A stretch of DNA of 64,000 bases from Psychrobacillus vulpis (lineage in GTDB: Bacteria; Bacillota; Bacilli; Bacillales_A; Planococcaceae): NCBI RefSeq assembly GCF_006861825.1, contig NZ_VDGI01000006.1:62001-126000 (forward strand), given 5' to 3'. Shown here in pieces: positions 1 to 7,402 of this stretch (positions are counted from its first letter, which is position 1; the number at the start of each line of letters is the position of its first letter). Made by a program: the position numbers and the translations under genes. The notes beneath the pieces were generated by a model that was not told where the DNA came from, ran no database searches, and saw only the letters and a program-made list of their open reading frames with translations.

Positions 1-607
1 GCTCAACTGCTTCTAATTTTTCTGCTTTTACCAACTGTTGTTGCAACTGAGTATTTTTTTCTGCCATTTCAATTGCATAAGAAATCATCGCAACGCCTAT
101 TGGTTGTACGATGAGATAGGCGACTAATAAATCTAATGTAGGTTCAGATGTTTCGGGAAATAGAACAACTGTTAAGATAGCAATACTTGTAAGTAAAGTA
201 GTGCCCGTGGAAAAAAGTACTCGGTACTTGGAAGTTAGTTTTAAAAACCATGGGGAAATAAGCCATATGGAATAACTAATCAAAGAGTAAAATGGGATTG
301 CTAAAAAGAATCCAAAATCTATCCCATGGAATGCGCGTAAGAAAATAACAAATAAGCCTAATATAGGACTTAATCTCATATAGAGACCACCGATTAAAAA
401 TGGAATAAGACGCAAATCTAATACTAATTCATCACTTAAACGATAGGAAAATATGTAGCAAATTGCTAGAGAAATAACAAAATAAAAAAGGGCTGTGAGT
501 TTTAACGAACGCAGGCTATCAGATATTTTAGGATATGAAAAACAAAGAAATAGTAAGATAATTAACAAGGAGAGATTAAACAAAAAATGTACCGTTATGA
601 TTCCCAA
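1..607 (-). CDS. Sensor histidine kinase with LytS-type membrane domain (C-terminus cut off)
   Basis: Only the first ~202 codons are in the window; the gene continues beyond base 1. I read a TTG start at 607 because an AGAGG ribosome site lies six bases upstream. The visible part has about six hydrophobic segments, with the motif DLRLIPFLIGGLY typical of 5TM receptors of the LytS-YhcK type. It ends in a coiled coil (AEKNTQLQQQLVKAEKLEAVE), which normally leads into a HisKA dimerisation domain. The likely role is a membrane sensor kinase phosphorylating an unseen response regulator. The kinase domain is outside the window, so a diguanylate cyclase output is not fully excluded. The coiled-coil wording favours a kinase. 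Confidence 0.7.
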   Translation of the reverse strand, partial: MGIITVHFLFNLSLLIILLFLCFSYPKISDSLRSLKLTALFYFVISLAICYIFSYRLSDELVLDLRLIPFLIGGLYMRLSPILGLFVIFLRAFHGIDFGFFLAIPFYSLISYSIWLISPWFLKLTSKYRVLFSTGTTLLTSIAILTVVLFPETSEPTLDLLVAYLIVQPIGVAMISYAIEMAEKNTQLQQQLVKAEKLEAVE

Positions 608-724
608 GTGTATTCCTCTTCTACTGTTTTAGGTAAATTTTACCTCGTCAAGTATTAAAATACAATACATTTATTAACTATTTAGAATAGTTATACTTAT
701 ATATGTTTTCTCATTCCTGGCTAT

Positions 725-1531
725 TTATTCAATTAGATTGTTCTCATATAACTTTGCAATAATCCTTCTTTTTCGATAGAGCATCTTACCTGCTTCTGCA
801 ATATCGTTTACAGCGGAACGATTAATAAACGCACCAAATACAAGCCCGGCAATTGGGATCATTTGAAAAAGTTTTTTCCAGCCAAATTGATCACGATAGG
901 AGAAAACGACTTCGCGCCATCCTTGCATTTCAGATAGAATCTCTCGTTTAGCTGCTTCGTCCTGTTGATTGAACATGGACAGTTGTGTCAGAATAGCTTG
1001 TTTTCCAACAATGTCTGAAGAGACAAACTGAAGGCATTTCACAATAAATAGACGCTCTTGTTCATCATTCGGATCATAGCCATAACAAATTGCTATGTCC
1101 TGTAAAGTTTTTAACTGAATACCTAATAGGAGAGGGATATCAATTGTTAATGTAAATATTCCTCCGATACCTGTACCAGCTCCTTGTAATGTTGCAATAT
1201 TTTTTCTGTTTTTAGTTAGAATATCTACCGAGTGATCCATTTTAGAGACCGGAAGTTTTTCTACATCCTCTAGTGTTTGGACACCTAACTTAGGATAATA
1301 AGAGGGGACTTTAGATGTGGAGCTTAAATAGCTGCCGCCTGATTGTATATATTGACTGAGCTCGTCTAAAAGGACGCCAATTTTATTTTGAATGAATGTG
1401 GGAGTCCATTTATCAAGAATTTTAAATGGTAAACGCCCAAGCTTTTCCCAAAACATTAAATCATTTTGTTCCTTCTCCCAAATCTCCACTTTTTTCAATT
1501 CTTCTGATAACCATTGTTTAGAATCTAACAC
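725..1531 (-). CDS. EcsC family protein
   Basis: 268 residues starting at GTG 1531, preceded by GAGGAGAG. The central segment (LQGAGTGIGGIFTLTIDIPLLLGIQLKTL) and the C-terminal IPIAGLVFGAFINRSAVNDIAEAGKMLYRKRR match the EcsC family, named after the third gene of the Bacillus ecs operon. Two amphipathic or hydrophobic segments suggest membrane association. There are no ecsAB ABC-transporter genes nearby, so this is a stand-alone paralogue. Biochemical function of the family is unknown; the family call is secure and the role is not. Confidence 0.85.
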   Translation of the reverse strand: MLDSKQWLSEELKKVEIWEKEQNDLMFWEKLGRLPFKILDKWTPTFIQNKIGVLLDELSQYIQSGGSYLSSTSKVPSYYPKLGVQTLEDVEKLPVSKMDHSVDILTKNRKNIATLQGAGTGIGGIFTLTIDIPLLLGIQLKTLQDIAICYGYDPNDEQERLFIVKCLQFVSSDIVGKQAILTQLSMFNQQDEAAKREILSEMQGWREVVFSYRDQFGWKKLFQMIPIAGLVFGAFINRSAVNDIAEAGKMLYRKRRIIAKLYENNLIE

Positions 1532-1786
1532 GTTTATTCTCTCCTCTTTCTTTCATTACTTTTAATACGCATATTGTTTAGGAAAGTTCCATCTCTCTTC
1601 TAAAGGAATGCATATATAGTAGAAAGAGTTCAATAAACGTATTATTAGGTTGGGATCAAATTAATATGGAATTTCGTACAGAGGAAATTTAGAAGCTTGA
1701 TTAATCGAGGGATAAAACGGATCGAATGGTAAGTTAATTTATCCTTCTGTATTCTTTAGATTAAGAAAGAATTTAGAAAAAGACAA

Positions 1787-1817
1787 ATCCCACTGGCATT
1801 CATTTTTGCAGTGGGAT
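1787..1817 (-). terminator. Intrinsic terminator of the sspH cassette
   Basis: Nine-base inverted repeat ATCCCACTG / CAGTGGGAT around a 13-base loop. Read on the minus strand it is followed by a T-rich tract (TTTGTCTTTTTC). It lies just past the SspH stop codon. Confidence 0.75.
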
Positions 1818-1825
1818 CTGTGCTT

Positions 1826-2005
1826 TTAATGTTCCTTTAACTCGTTGACATTTACTTCTGATCTTTCTTCTAACGAATGTCTAAGATGAACAGTTGCCGT
1901 TCTTCCATCCTCATGCAATTTGTCAATCCATACGGAAACACCATTATAACTGACCTCAAATTCGGAAGGAGAAGCTACAATTTCTTGTGCACGTTGATAT
2001 TGCAA
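1826..2005 (-). CDS. sspH: H-type small acid-soluble spore protein
   Basis: 59 residues. The TTG start at 2005 is chosen because GGGAGG sits seven bases upstream. The opening MQYQRAQEIVASP and the ending VNVNELKEH match the SspH family (RAQEI, N-terminal SP, YNGV, C-terminal VNEL). These minor small acid-soluble proteins are made in the forespore. The gene follows a YfhD-like small gene after a two-base gap, so the pair is one transcript, and it is followed by a clear terminator. It was found by reading the minus strand, since the gene is short and has a non-ATG start. Confidence 0.85.
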   Translation of the reverse strand: MQYQRAQEIVASPSEFEVSYNGVSVWIDKLHEDGRTATVHLRHSLEERSEVNVNELKEH

Positions 2006-2007
2006 AT

Positions 2008-2175
2008 TCAGACCTCCCTACAATTCTCTGTTTTCTTCGTTGCATTTTCTCCTAGCTCGGCAAATTCCCGAGCAAATTCCTCTTGAATATCATTAGGTTT
2101 AATTTTTTGATTTTTAGGTGTTTGAGGAAGTGAGTCTTTGTTCTTACTTTTTCCTTGTTTATTGTCTCTACCCAT
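2008..2175 (-). CDS. Small hydrophilic YfhD-like protein, probable spore gene
   Basis: 55 residues from ATG 2175, preceded by AAAGGAG. The opening MGRDNKQGKSKNKDSLPQTP resembles the YfhD family signature (MGR..., KNK, LPQTP) of Bacillus; the acidic middle EEFAREFAELGENA is also compatible. The protein is small, charged and has no membrane segment. It is translationally linked to sspH: its last codons carry the sspH ribosome site. Together with the forespore-type promoter just upstream, this suggests expression late in sporulation. The family assignment is tentative. Confidence 0.6.
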   Translation of the reverse strand: MGRDNKQGKSKNKDSLPQTPKNQKIKPNDIQEEFAREFAELGENATKKTENCREV

Positions 2176-2208
2176 ACTAATTCTCCTTTCTTATTTTCCG
2201 TACCACAT

Positions 2209-2237
2209 TAATATGGCATTGAAATTACATATTAATC
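2209..2237 (-). promoter_or_regulatory. Possible sigma-G/F forespore promoter for the YfhD-like/sspH pair
   Basis: On the minus strand GATTA, 17 bases, then CATATTA. CATATTA fits the sigma-G -10 pattern CATnnTA exactly. GATTA differs at one position from GHATR, and the spacer is one base short of the optimum. The position (34 bases ahead of ATG 2175) and the spore genes below it support the call. Confidence 0.4.
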
Positions 2238-2256
2238 ATGGAAGCATAAAAAGGAA

Positions 2257-2308
2257 TTGACAAACTTTTATATTAATCGTACATTGTATATGAGCATATG
2301 TTCATATA
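2257..2308 (+). promoter_or_regulatory. Sigma-A promoter with ArsR/SmtB operator
   Basis: TTGACA at 2257-2262, a 17-base spacer and TACATT at 2280-2285 form a good sigma-A promoter. Immediately after it, 2287-2308 is a near-perfect dyad (TATATGAGCATATGTTCATATA) of the 12-2-12 type bound by SmtB/CzrA repressors. A repressor there would cover the transcription start. The ArsR-family gene is the second gene of the same transcript, which fits autoregulation. Confidence 0.75.
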
Positions 2309-2328
2309 CTTTCTTAGAGGTGTTTACT

Positions 2329-3372
2329 ATGATTTATGATGTAGTAGTACTAGGGGCAGGTCAAGCTGGTTTATCTATGGGATATTACTTAAAGAATTCC
2401 TCTTTATCGTTTTTAATAATTGATAATAGTGAACGAATAGGAGATGTTTGGAGAAAGAGATATGACTCTTTAACTTTGTTTACTCCAAGTTCTTATAGTT
2501 CATTACATGGATTAGCTATGGAAGGGAATCCTATTGAATTCCCAACAAAAGATGAAATAGCTGATTATCTAGAGCGTTATGCTAATAATTTCAATTTACC
2601 GTTATTACTTAACACTGAAGTCAAAAAGATTCATAAAGAAGATACCATATTCAAAATAACTACTGAATGCGACATCCTAGAAGCCAAAAACGTAGTCATA
2701 GCAACCGGGTCATTTCAATACCCAAGAATACCATCACTTTCGGAAGATATTTCAGAAGAGGTAGTTCAACTACATTCATCTCAATACAAAAATCCCTCTC
2801 AGTTGAAAGAGGGCTCCGTTATAGTTGTTGGGGGCGGAAATTCCGGTTCTCAAATTGCGTCTGAAATTTCACAATCACATGAAACGTATCTTTCAGTTGG
2901 CCAGAATCTTCGTTTTCTTCCGTTAAACCTTGCAAACAAAAGTATTTTTTGGTGGTTTGACAAAATAGGAATACTAAAAGCAAGTAGTTCTTCTTTTATT
3001 GGAAGAAGAATTCAAAATCTAGGCGATCCTATATTTGGATACGACCTAAAAGATAAAGTGAAAAATGGTACGGTTCAGATCAAAAATAGAACAGTTAGTG
3101 TAAAAGGCCATACAATTACATTTGAAGATCAAACATCATTAGATGTTCATAATATTATTTGGGCAACTGGCTTTATACCGGATTACTCATGGATAGATAT
3201 TCCTTCCCTTTATGAAGAAAAGGGGAAATTACAGCATAATCGTGGAATTACAAATATTGATGGACTATACTTTCTCGGGTTACCATGGCAACACAGAAGA
3301 GGCTCTGCTCTCTTATTAGGAGTTGGCAACGATGCAAAGTACTTGTATCAATTTATTATGAGTAAAAACTAG
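2329..3372 (+). CDS. FAD/NAD(P)-dependent flavoprotein monooxygenase (CzcO/ArsO-like)
   Basis: 347 residues from ATG 2329, chosen because GAGG lies nine bases upstream and the protein then begins directly with the FAD-binding fold (MIYDVVVLGAGQAGLSMGYYL, GxGxxG). A second Rossmann motif, VVGGGNSGSQIA, around residues 165-180 binds NAD(P)H, and the late ATG motif (IIWATGF) is present. This is the layout of CzcO/ArsO-type flavin monooxygenases. The ArsR-family gene downstream and the operator upstream suggest metal or metalloid induction. No arsenic or cation exporter is adjacent, so the substrate is unknown. Confidence 0.8.
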   Translation: MIYDVVVLGAGQAGLSMGYYLKNSSLSFLIIDNSERIGDVWRKRYDSLTLFTPSSYSSLHGLAMEGNPIEFPTKDEIADYLERYANNFNLPLLLNTEVKKIHKEDTIFKITTECDILEAKNVVIATGSFQYPRIPSLSEDISEEVVQLHSSQYKNPSQLKEGSVIVVGGGNSGSQIASEISQSHETYLSVGQNLRFLPLNLANKSIFWWFDKIGILKASSSSFIGRRIQNLGDPIFGYDLKDKVKNGTVQIKNRTVSVKGHTITFEDQTSLDVHNIIWATGFIPDYSWIDIPSLYEEKGKLQHNRGITNIDGLYFLGLPWQHRRGSALLLGVGNDAKYLYQFIMSKN

Positions 3373-3390
3373 ACGAAGTGAGGATTTTTT

Positions 3391-3699
3391 ATGAAACAAC
3401 AAGATTATTCCATTTTATCGCCTAATACGGTAGATGAGGCTTCTCGTATTTTCAAAGCATTATCCGATCCAACAAGGATAAAAATATTATTTTTACTATC
3501 TCAAGAAGAATGCTCTGTAAATCATATTGCGGAAGTACTTGAAATGACACAATCAGCCGTTTCCCATCAATTAAGTTTTCTAAGAAATTTGCGACTTGTT
3601 AAATACAGACGTGAAGGGAACACTTTTTTTTACACTTATGATGACGATCATGTAATGACAATTTTAAATCAAGTGTTGTCACATATTGAATGTGAGTAA
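3391..3699 (+). CDS. ArsR/SmtB-family metal-sensing repressor, CzrA-like
   Basis: 102 residues, starting 18 bases after the flavoprotein stop. The winged-helix core KALSDPTRIKILFLLSQEE and the recognition helix TQSAVSHQLSFLR are typical of ArsR repressors. The C-terminal helix carries D85-x-H87-x10-H98-x2-C101. This is the alpha-5 zinc site of CzrA/SmtB (Asp, His, His, His) with the last histidine replaced by cysteine, so a zinc-like divalent ion (Zn, Cd, Co, Ni) is more likely than arsenite as inducer. It most likely represses its own operon through the palindrome at 2287-2308. Metal preference is inference. Confidence 0.85.
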   Translation: MKQQDYSILSPNTVDEASRIFKALSDPTRIKILFLLSQEECSVNHIAEVLEMTQSAVSHQLSFLRNLRLVKYRREGNTFFYTYDDDHVMTILNQVLSHIECE

Positions 3700-3735
3700 T
3701 AATTTATCATCATCATGTGATGTTGTGACTAATTT

Positions 3736-4170
3736 TTATTTTGCTTTATTAAAAAAAGCAACAAGTTGTTTCGGGGTAGGTGATTGAACTTTGTATGAGA
3801 TATTTCTATCTGCGTTATTTTCAACTCGGGGAATAATGGATTCGATAACGTTAAATTTCCAAAAAGAAGGTTTACTTTTCGTACTTTTTTCAGTTGAAGA
3901 GGTCATCATTTTTCTTTGAAAAGAATGAAGTTTTGCCATTAAGAATTTTTCTTTTATTCTAATGAGTATATAGCCTTCATCTTTTTCAGGATTATACTTT
4001 TTCAGAAGAGATTCGCTTATCTCGAACGTATTAGTTTTATTTTGAACTGACGGCGAGATAACGAAAATATTTCCTTTGCGAAATAAGGATGTATTAGATA
4101 CTTGACGAAGACCTAAGTCATTTATGAGAAAATCAAGGTTTACTTGGGATGCTGGACTAGCGACGGACAT
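3736..4170 (-). CDS. Hypothetical protein
   Basis: 144 residues from ATG 4170, chosen because AAAGGAGG lies seven bases upstream; an upstream in-frame ATG has no such site. The protein is basic and soluble, without signal peptide or membrane segment, and I do not recognise a family. The middle contains a lysine/serine-rich stretch (SSTEKSTKSKPSFWKF), which looks like a linker between two small domains. It is convergent with the ArsR operon and stands alone upstream of a long repeat region. Confidence 0.6.
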   Translation of the reverse strand: MSVASPASQVNLDFLINDLGLRQVSNTSLFRKGNIFVISPSVQNKTNTFEISESLLKKYNPEKDEGYILIRIKEKFLMAKLHSFQRKMMTSSTEKSTKSKPSFWKFNVIESIIPRVENNADRNISYKVQSPTPKQLVAFFNKAK

Positions 4171-4357
4171 AATAGTACCTCCTTTATTTGTACATTGATC
4201 AATACTATTAGTATACCCCAACTTGTATATAATAACTTCGTTTTTGGGAATTCTTCCTTAATATAAAGAAAACTACTCGTTTTTGTGTAATTTCAACACG
4301 GCTATTCGGAAAGGATGGCAATGAAAAGTGGAGTTCTGATATTTTTTTAATTAATAT

Positions 4358-4420
4358 TTGCTCCTGCGGTTACTCGTCGCAGAAAAAATCGTTGCTCCTG
4401 CGGTTACTTGTCGCAGAAAA
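4358..4420. repeat. Short direct repeat, two copies (TTGCTCCTGCGGTTACT-type)
   Basis: Two copies of a ~29-base word starting TTGCTCCTGCGGTTACT and ending GTCGCAGAAAA lie 34 bases apart with one mismatch. The same word recurs in the repeat block near 31770-31790, so it belongs to a dispersed family. Confidence 0.8.
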
Positions 4421-4427
4421 TTTGCTA

Positions 4428-4977
4428 CTAGGATTTAGCGCTCTGGCATTCGCTTTCCGCGGGCGAGCGCCGAGCCTCCTCCTTCGCTTCGCTTCGTGCG
4501 GGGTCTCTGCTGTCTCGCTTTCCCGCAGGAGTCTCATGCCTCCGCGCTAGATTCTTTTAATAGGAATTAAAGATTGTAAAAATACCAATTTAGAATTTCT
4601 CAGTGCACTTGATAAAATCGAAGGCACTGGAAAAGCATAACACTCATAAAATTGCTAATAAGCAGTGGCTCTAGGATTTAGCGCTCTGGCATTCGCTTTC
4701 CGCGGGCGAGGCCGAGCCTCCTCCTTCGCTTCGCTTCGTGCGGGGTCTCTGCTATCTCGCTATTCCCGCAGGAGTCTCATGCCTCCGCGCTAGATTCTTT
4801 TAATAGGAATTAAAGATAAAAATACCAATTTAGAATTTCTCAGTGCACTTGATAAAATCGAAGGCACTGGAAAAGCATAACACTCATAAATTTGCTGATA
4901 AGTAGTGGCTCTAGGATTTAGCGCACTGGCATTCGCTTTCCGCGGGCAAGGCCGAGCCCCCTCCTTCGCTTGTGTGT
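4428..4977. repeat. Tandem array of a ~240-bp unit (two full copies plus a truncated third)
   Basis: Units begin with CTAGGATTTAGCGC at 4428, 4671 and 4911, giving periods of 243 and 240 bases. Each unit contains a GC-rich imperfect hairpin element (TTCGCTTTCCGCGGGCGAG ... TCCCGCAGGAGTCTCATGCC) followed by ~120 bases of AT-rich spacer that is also conserved between copies. The third copy breaks off after about 67 bases. Copies are over 95% alike by eye, which implies recent duplication. Confidence 0.85.
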
Positions 4978-5207
4978 ACTGAAAAAGTGCTATTATTCAT
5001 AAGGTTGTTCAATATTCCAATAAATATGAAAATCGTTGAAACGGCTCCCTTTCCGGAAGGCACTGAAAAAGTCACTTTTTTTCAAAAAATAAAAACGAAA
5101 TCCCATAATTCCTTCACTTTTTAGGGTGTTTATGGGGACGTCATGCCAATTTTGATACAAATATACTTCTCAAGTGGTGACTTTATTTTCTGAATTTTGG
5201 TTTTTCA

Positions 5208-5300
5208 GTGGCCTCCCTTTCCGCGGGCGTTGCCTCAGCCTCCTCGCTTCGCTGTGGGTCTTCGACTAACGCTATTCCCGCAGGAGTGTCGCCTTCTTCA
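5208..5300. repeat. Dispersed GC-rich element, second subtype
   Basis: Contains CCCTTTCCGCGGGCGTTGCC, a TCAGCCTCCTCGCTTCGC core and TTCCCGCAGGAGTG. It is related to the elements at 29590 and 61795 in reverse orientation, and is flanked by TTTTTCAGTGGCC. Confidence 0.8.
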
Positions 5301-5449
5301 ACGATTTTCTAGAAATGCAAAAGTATTTAAATAAAATAATAGACAGTTTTTCAGCGCCCTTTCAGAAAGTATGGGTGTTTTTTATTTTCTAAAACTTTTT
5401 TCATAGTTGTAGGTCTAATAGATATGGACGAATGAAATGAGGTGAAATC

Positions 5450-5971
5450 TTGAGTGAAATGAAACTGGTAGAGCAAGCGATTAAAGGTAATGAAGATGCG
5501 TTTTTAGATTTAATTCACTCATATCAAGAGGCACTGTATCGAACAGCAATCTCATATTTGAAAAATGAAGGTGACGCACTAGAGGCTGTCCAGGAAGTGA
5601 CATATAGGGCATATCGCAGTATAAAAACCGTGAAGCAACCTGCGTATTTTAAAACGTGGCTTATTCGGATCATGATGAACTATTGTCAGGATGTCATAAA
5701 GAAAAGTAAGAGGGAAGTGCTCGAAGATAGAATAGTTAGTATGCAAGGAGTAAGTGAAGATTTCACTTACTTGGAGGTCGAAGAAGCTCTTTTAAATTTA
5801 TCTGATTACGAAAGAGAGTTATTGCACTTGAAATACTTTGAAGATGTCAAAATAAAGGACATCGCCGTTATGTGGAATACTCCGGAAGGAACGATTAAAA
5901 CACGACTACATAAGGCGTTGCGAGCACTTAGGCACAATTTTGAAGAGAAAGGGGAGATGAAACGTGTTTGA
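5450..5971 (+). CDS. ECF RNA polymerase sigma factor, SigV-like
   Basis: 173 residues, TTG start at 5450 behind GAGGTGA; an ATG three codons later is the alternative. Region 2 (AFLDLIHSYQEALYRTAISYLKN, EAVQEVTYRAYR) and region 4 (LSDYERELLHLKYFEDVKIKDIA, GTIKTRLHKALRALR) are complete, so it should be active. The next gene overlaps it by eight bases and encodes a one-span DUF4179 protein, the usual anti-sigma partner type for this group. It probably directs RNA polymerase to an envelope-stress regulon. I found no convincing autoregulatory promoter ahead of it. Confidence 0.85.
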   Translation: MSEMKLVEQAIKGNEDAFLDLIHSYQEALYRTAISYLKNEGDALEAVQEVTYRAYRSIKTVKQPAYFKTWLIRIMMNYCQDVIKKSKREVLEDRIVSMQGVSEDFTYLEVEEALLNLSDYERELLHLKYFEDVKIKDIAVMWNTPEGTIKTRLHKALRALRHNFEEKGEMKRV

Positions 5972-7346
5972 GGAGGAAGAAAAGAAATTGGAGCAGAGGA
6001 AGAAATCCATAGATAAAGTCGAAGTACCAAGGGATAAGCTGCATTTTGCAGTACAAAGTGGGTTCGAGAAAGCAAAAAAAGAGAGAGCGTTAAAAAGGAG
6101 TAAGATTAGAAAAAGAAGTACATGGTCGATAGCGATAGCAGCCATCCTTCTCATCTCATTTGTTACATCTATCTCTGTATCTCCTGTATTCGCAAGTAAA
6201 GTTGCTTCGATTCCCGGTCTGGAGAAGATCGTTTCTCTTATAAAGCAAGATAGAGGTTTAACCGCAGCGGTAGAAAATGATTTCTATCAACCTATAAATC
6301 TGTCTCAAGAAAAGAACGGTATTACAGTAACGCTTGATGGAATAATTGCAGACAAAAAGGGAATGGTCATTTTTTATTCAGTTCATTCGAAAGAAGTGGA
6401 TTTGAGCACACTTGAAATAAAGTATCTGGAATTATCCTCAGGAATGACCCCCCGCTATCGTTTTGGTCTAGGTAATAATTATGGTTTGAATTTGACGCCA
6501 AGAGAAGGAACAAACTTTTATAGCGGAGTGAAAACTATAGAAAAAGTAGCTTTTTCAAAGGACCCCTCTTGGGGGATGGGTATAAAAAATGGAGACAAGA
6601 TTGAACATTTTAATATTCCATTCACTTATAAATTAATGGATGTAGAAAATAAAAATATTGTTGTGGATAAAGAAGTTACCATAGAAGGACAACGTTTTAA
6701 AATAAAGCAGCTAATCGTCAATCCGATAAGAACCACTATTAAATTAGAGGAAGATCCTAATAATTCAAAGAAACTTCTTTCAAGAGCATTTGATGAATTA
6801 AAGCTTGTAGATGAAATGGGTAGGACTTGGTCTACTACGCCTGGAAATTCATATAAAGTACTTCCTAAAGGGAACTTGTGGGAAGTCCCGCTTATGGAAA
6901 GTTTTTATTTCCATGATCCGAAGGAATTAACTTTAACCTTTGGAAAAGTAGCAGCAATGGAGAAATCGGAAGCATATGTTTTAATCGATACAGAAACTAA
7001 GGAATTTTTGGAACAGCCTTCAAAATCGATATTCTCCAACTTGCAAGTGAAGGATAATAGAGTCAGTTTTATAGTACAAGTTGATAAGGAATACGATAAG
7101 AATTTAGTTCACTTTAATAAATTTATAGATGCTAATGAAAAAGAATTCTATATAGAGACTGGGGGACTTACGCCAGTTGTTAATAATTATGTGAGAGGTT
7201 CAATGATAACCGTTCCTGAAGTAGGGCAGAAATTCGAATTTGAACTACCCGATAAGTCTTTTACTACTTATACAAATCCAATTCGGTTAGATCTCGAATT
7301 TTACCCATCCTGGATAGAAGAGGATGTACAGATAGAAATTAAATAA
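5964..7346 (+). CDS. DUF4179 membrane protein, probable anti-sigma factor
   Basis: 460 residues from GTG 5964, with GGGGAG seven bases upstream inside the sigma-factor gene. A charged cytoplasmic N-terminus (about residues 1-50) is followed by one membrane span (STWSIAIAAILLISFVTSIS) and a large extracytoplasmic DUF4179 region beginning near residue 75, then a beta-rich C-terminal part. The overlap means translational coupling to the ECF sigma factor. Known members of this arrangement hold the sigma factor at the membrane until a signal releases it; that role is inferred here. A strong terminator follows. Confidence 0.75.
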   Translation: MFEEEEKKLEQRKKSIDKVEVPRDKLHFAVQSGFEKAKKERALKRSKIRKRSTWSIAIAAILLISFVTSISVSPVFASKVASIPGLEKIVSLIKQDRGLTAAVENDFYQPINLSQEKNGITVTLDGIIADKKGMVIFYSVHSKEVDLSTLEIKYLELSSGMTPRYRFGLGNNYGLNLTPREGTNFYSGVKTIEKVAFSKDPSWGMGIKNGDKIEHFNIPFTYKLMDVENKNIVVDKEVTIEGQRFKIKQLIVNPIRTTIKLEEDPNNSKKLLSRAFDELKLVDEMGRTWSTTPGNSYKVLPKGNLWEVPLMESFYFHDPKELTLTFGKVAAMEKSEAYVLIDTETKEFLEQPSKSIFSNLQVKDNRVSFIVQVDKEYDKNLVHFNKFIDANEKEFYIETGGLTPVVNNYVRGSMITVPEVGQKFEFELPDKSFTTYTNPIRLDLEFYPSWIEEDVQIEIK

Positions 7347-7357
7347 TAAAAAGAAGA

Positions 7358-7395
7358 GGTTCTTGAACAATTTTTCGTAGTTCAAGAACCTTCTT
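7358..7395. terminator. Bidirectional terminator between DUF4179 gene and double-IseA gene
   Basis: Perfect 11-base inverted repeat GGTTCTTGAAC / GTTCAAGAACC, followed by TTCTTTT on the plus strand and preceded by an A-rich run that gives Ts on the minus strand. It serves both convergent genes. Confidence 0.85.
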
Positions 7396-7402
7396 TTAAC
7401 GA

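Larger units (their letters stand above)
4171..5449. other. 1.28-kb non-coding region dominated by GC-rich dispersed repeats
   Basis: No credible gene. It holds a pair of short repeats (4358-4420), a tandem array of ~240-bp units (4428-4977) and another dispersed element (5208-5300). The AT-rich remainder carries several GGCACTGAAAAA/TTTTTCAGTG-type fragments. GC is far above the surrounding level inside the elements. Confidence 0.8.

Noticed and set aside
1877-2086. Plus-strand open frame of 69 codons
   Set aside because: It is antisense to the SspH and YfhD-like genes, which have ribosome sites, spacing, a promoter and a terminator. It has none of these.
4428-4977. CRISPR-like array
   Set aside because: Units are ~240 bp with nearly identical spacers and no short repeat/unique spacer alternation or cas genes.
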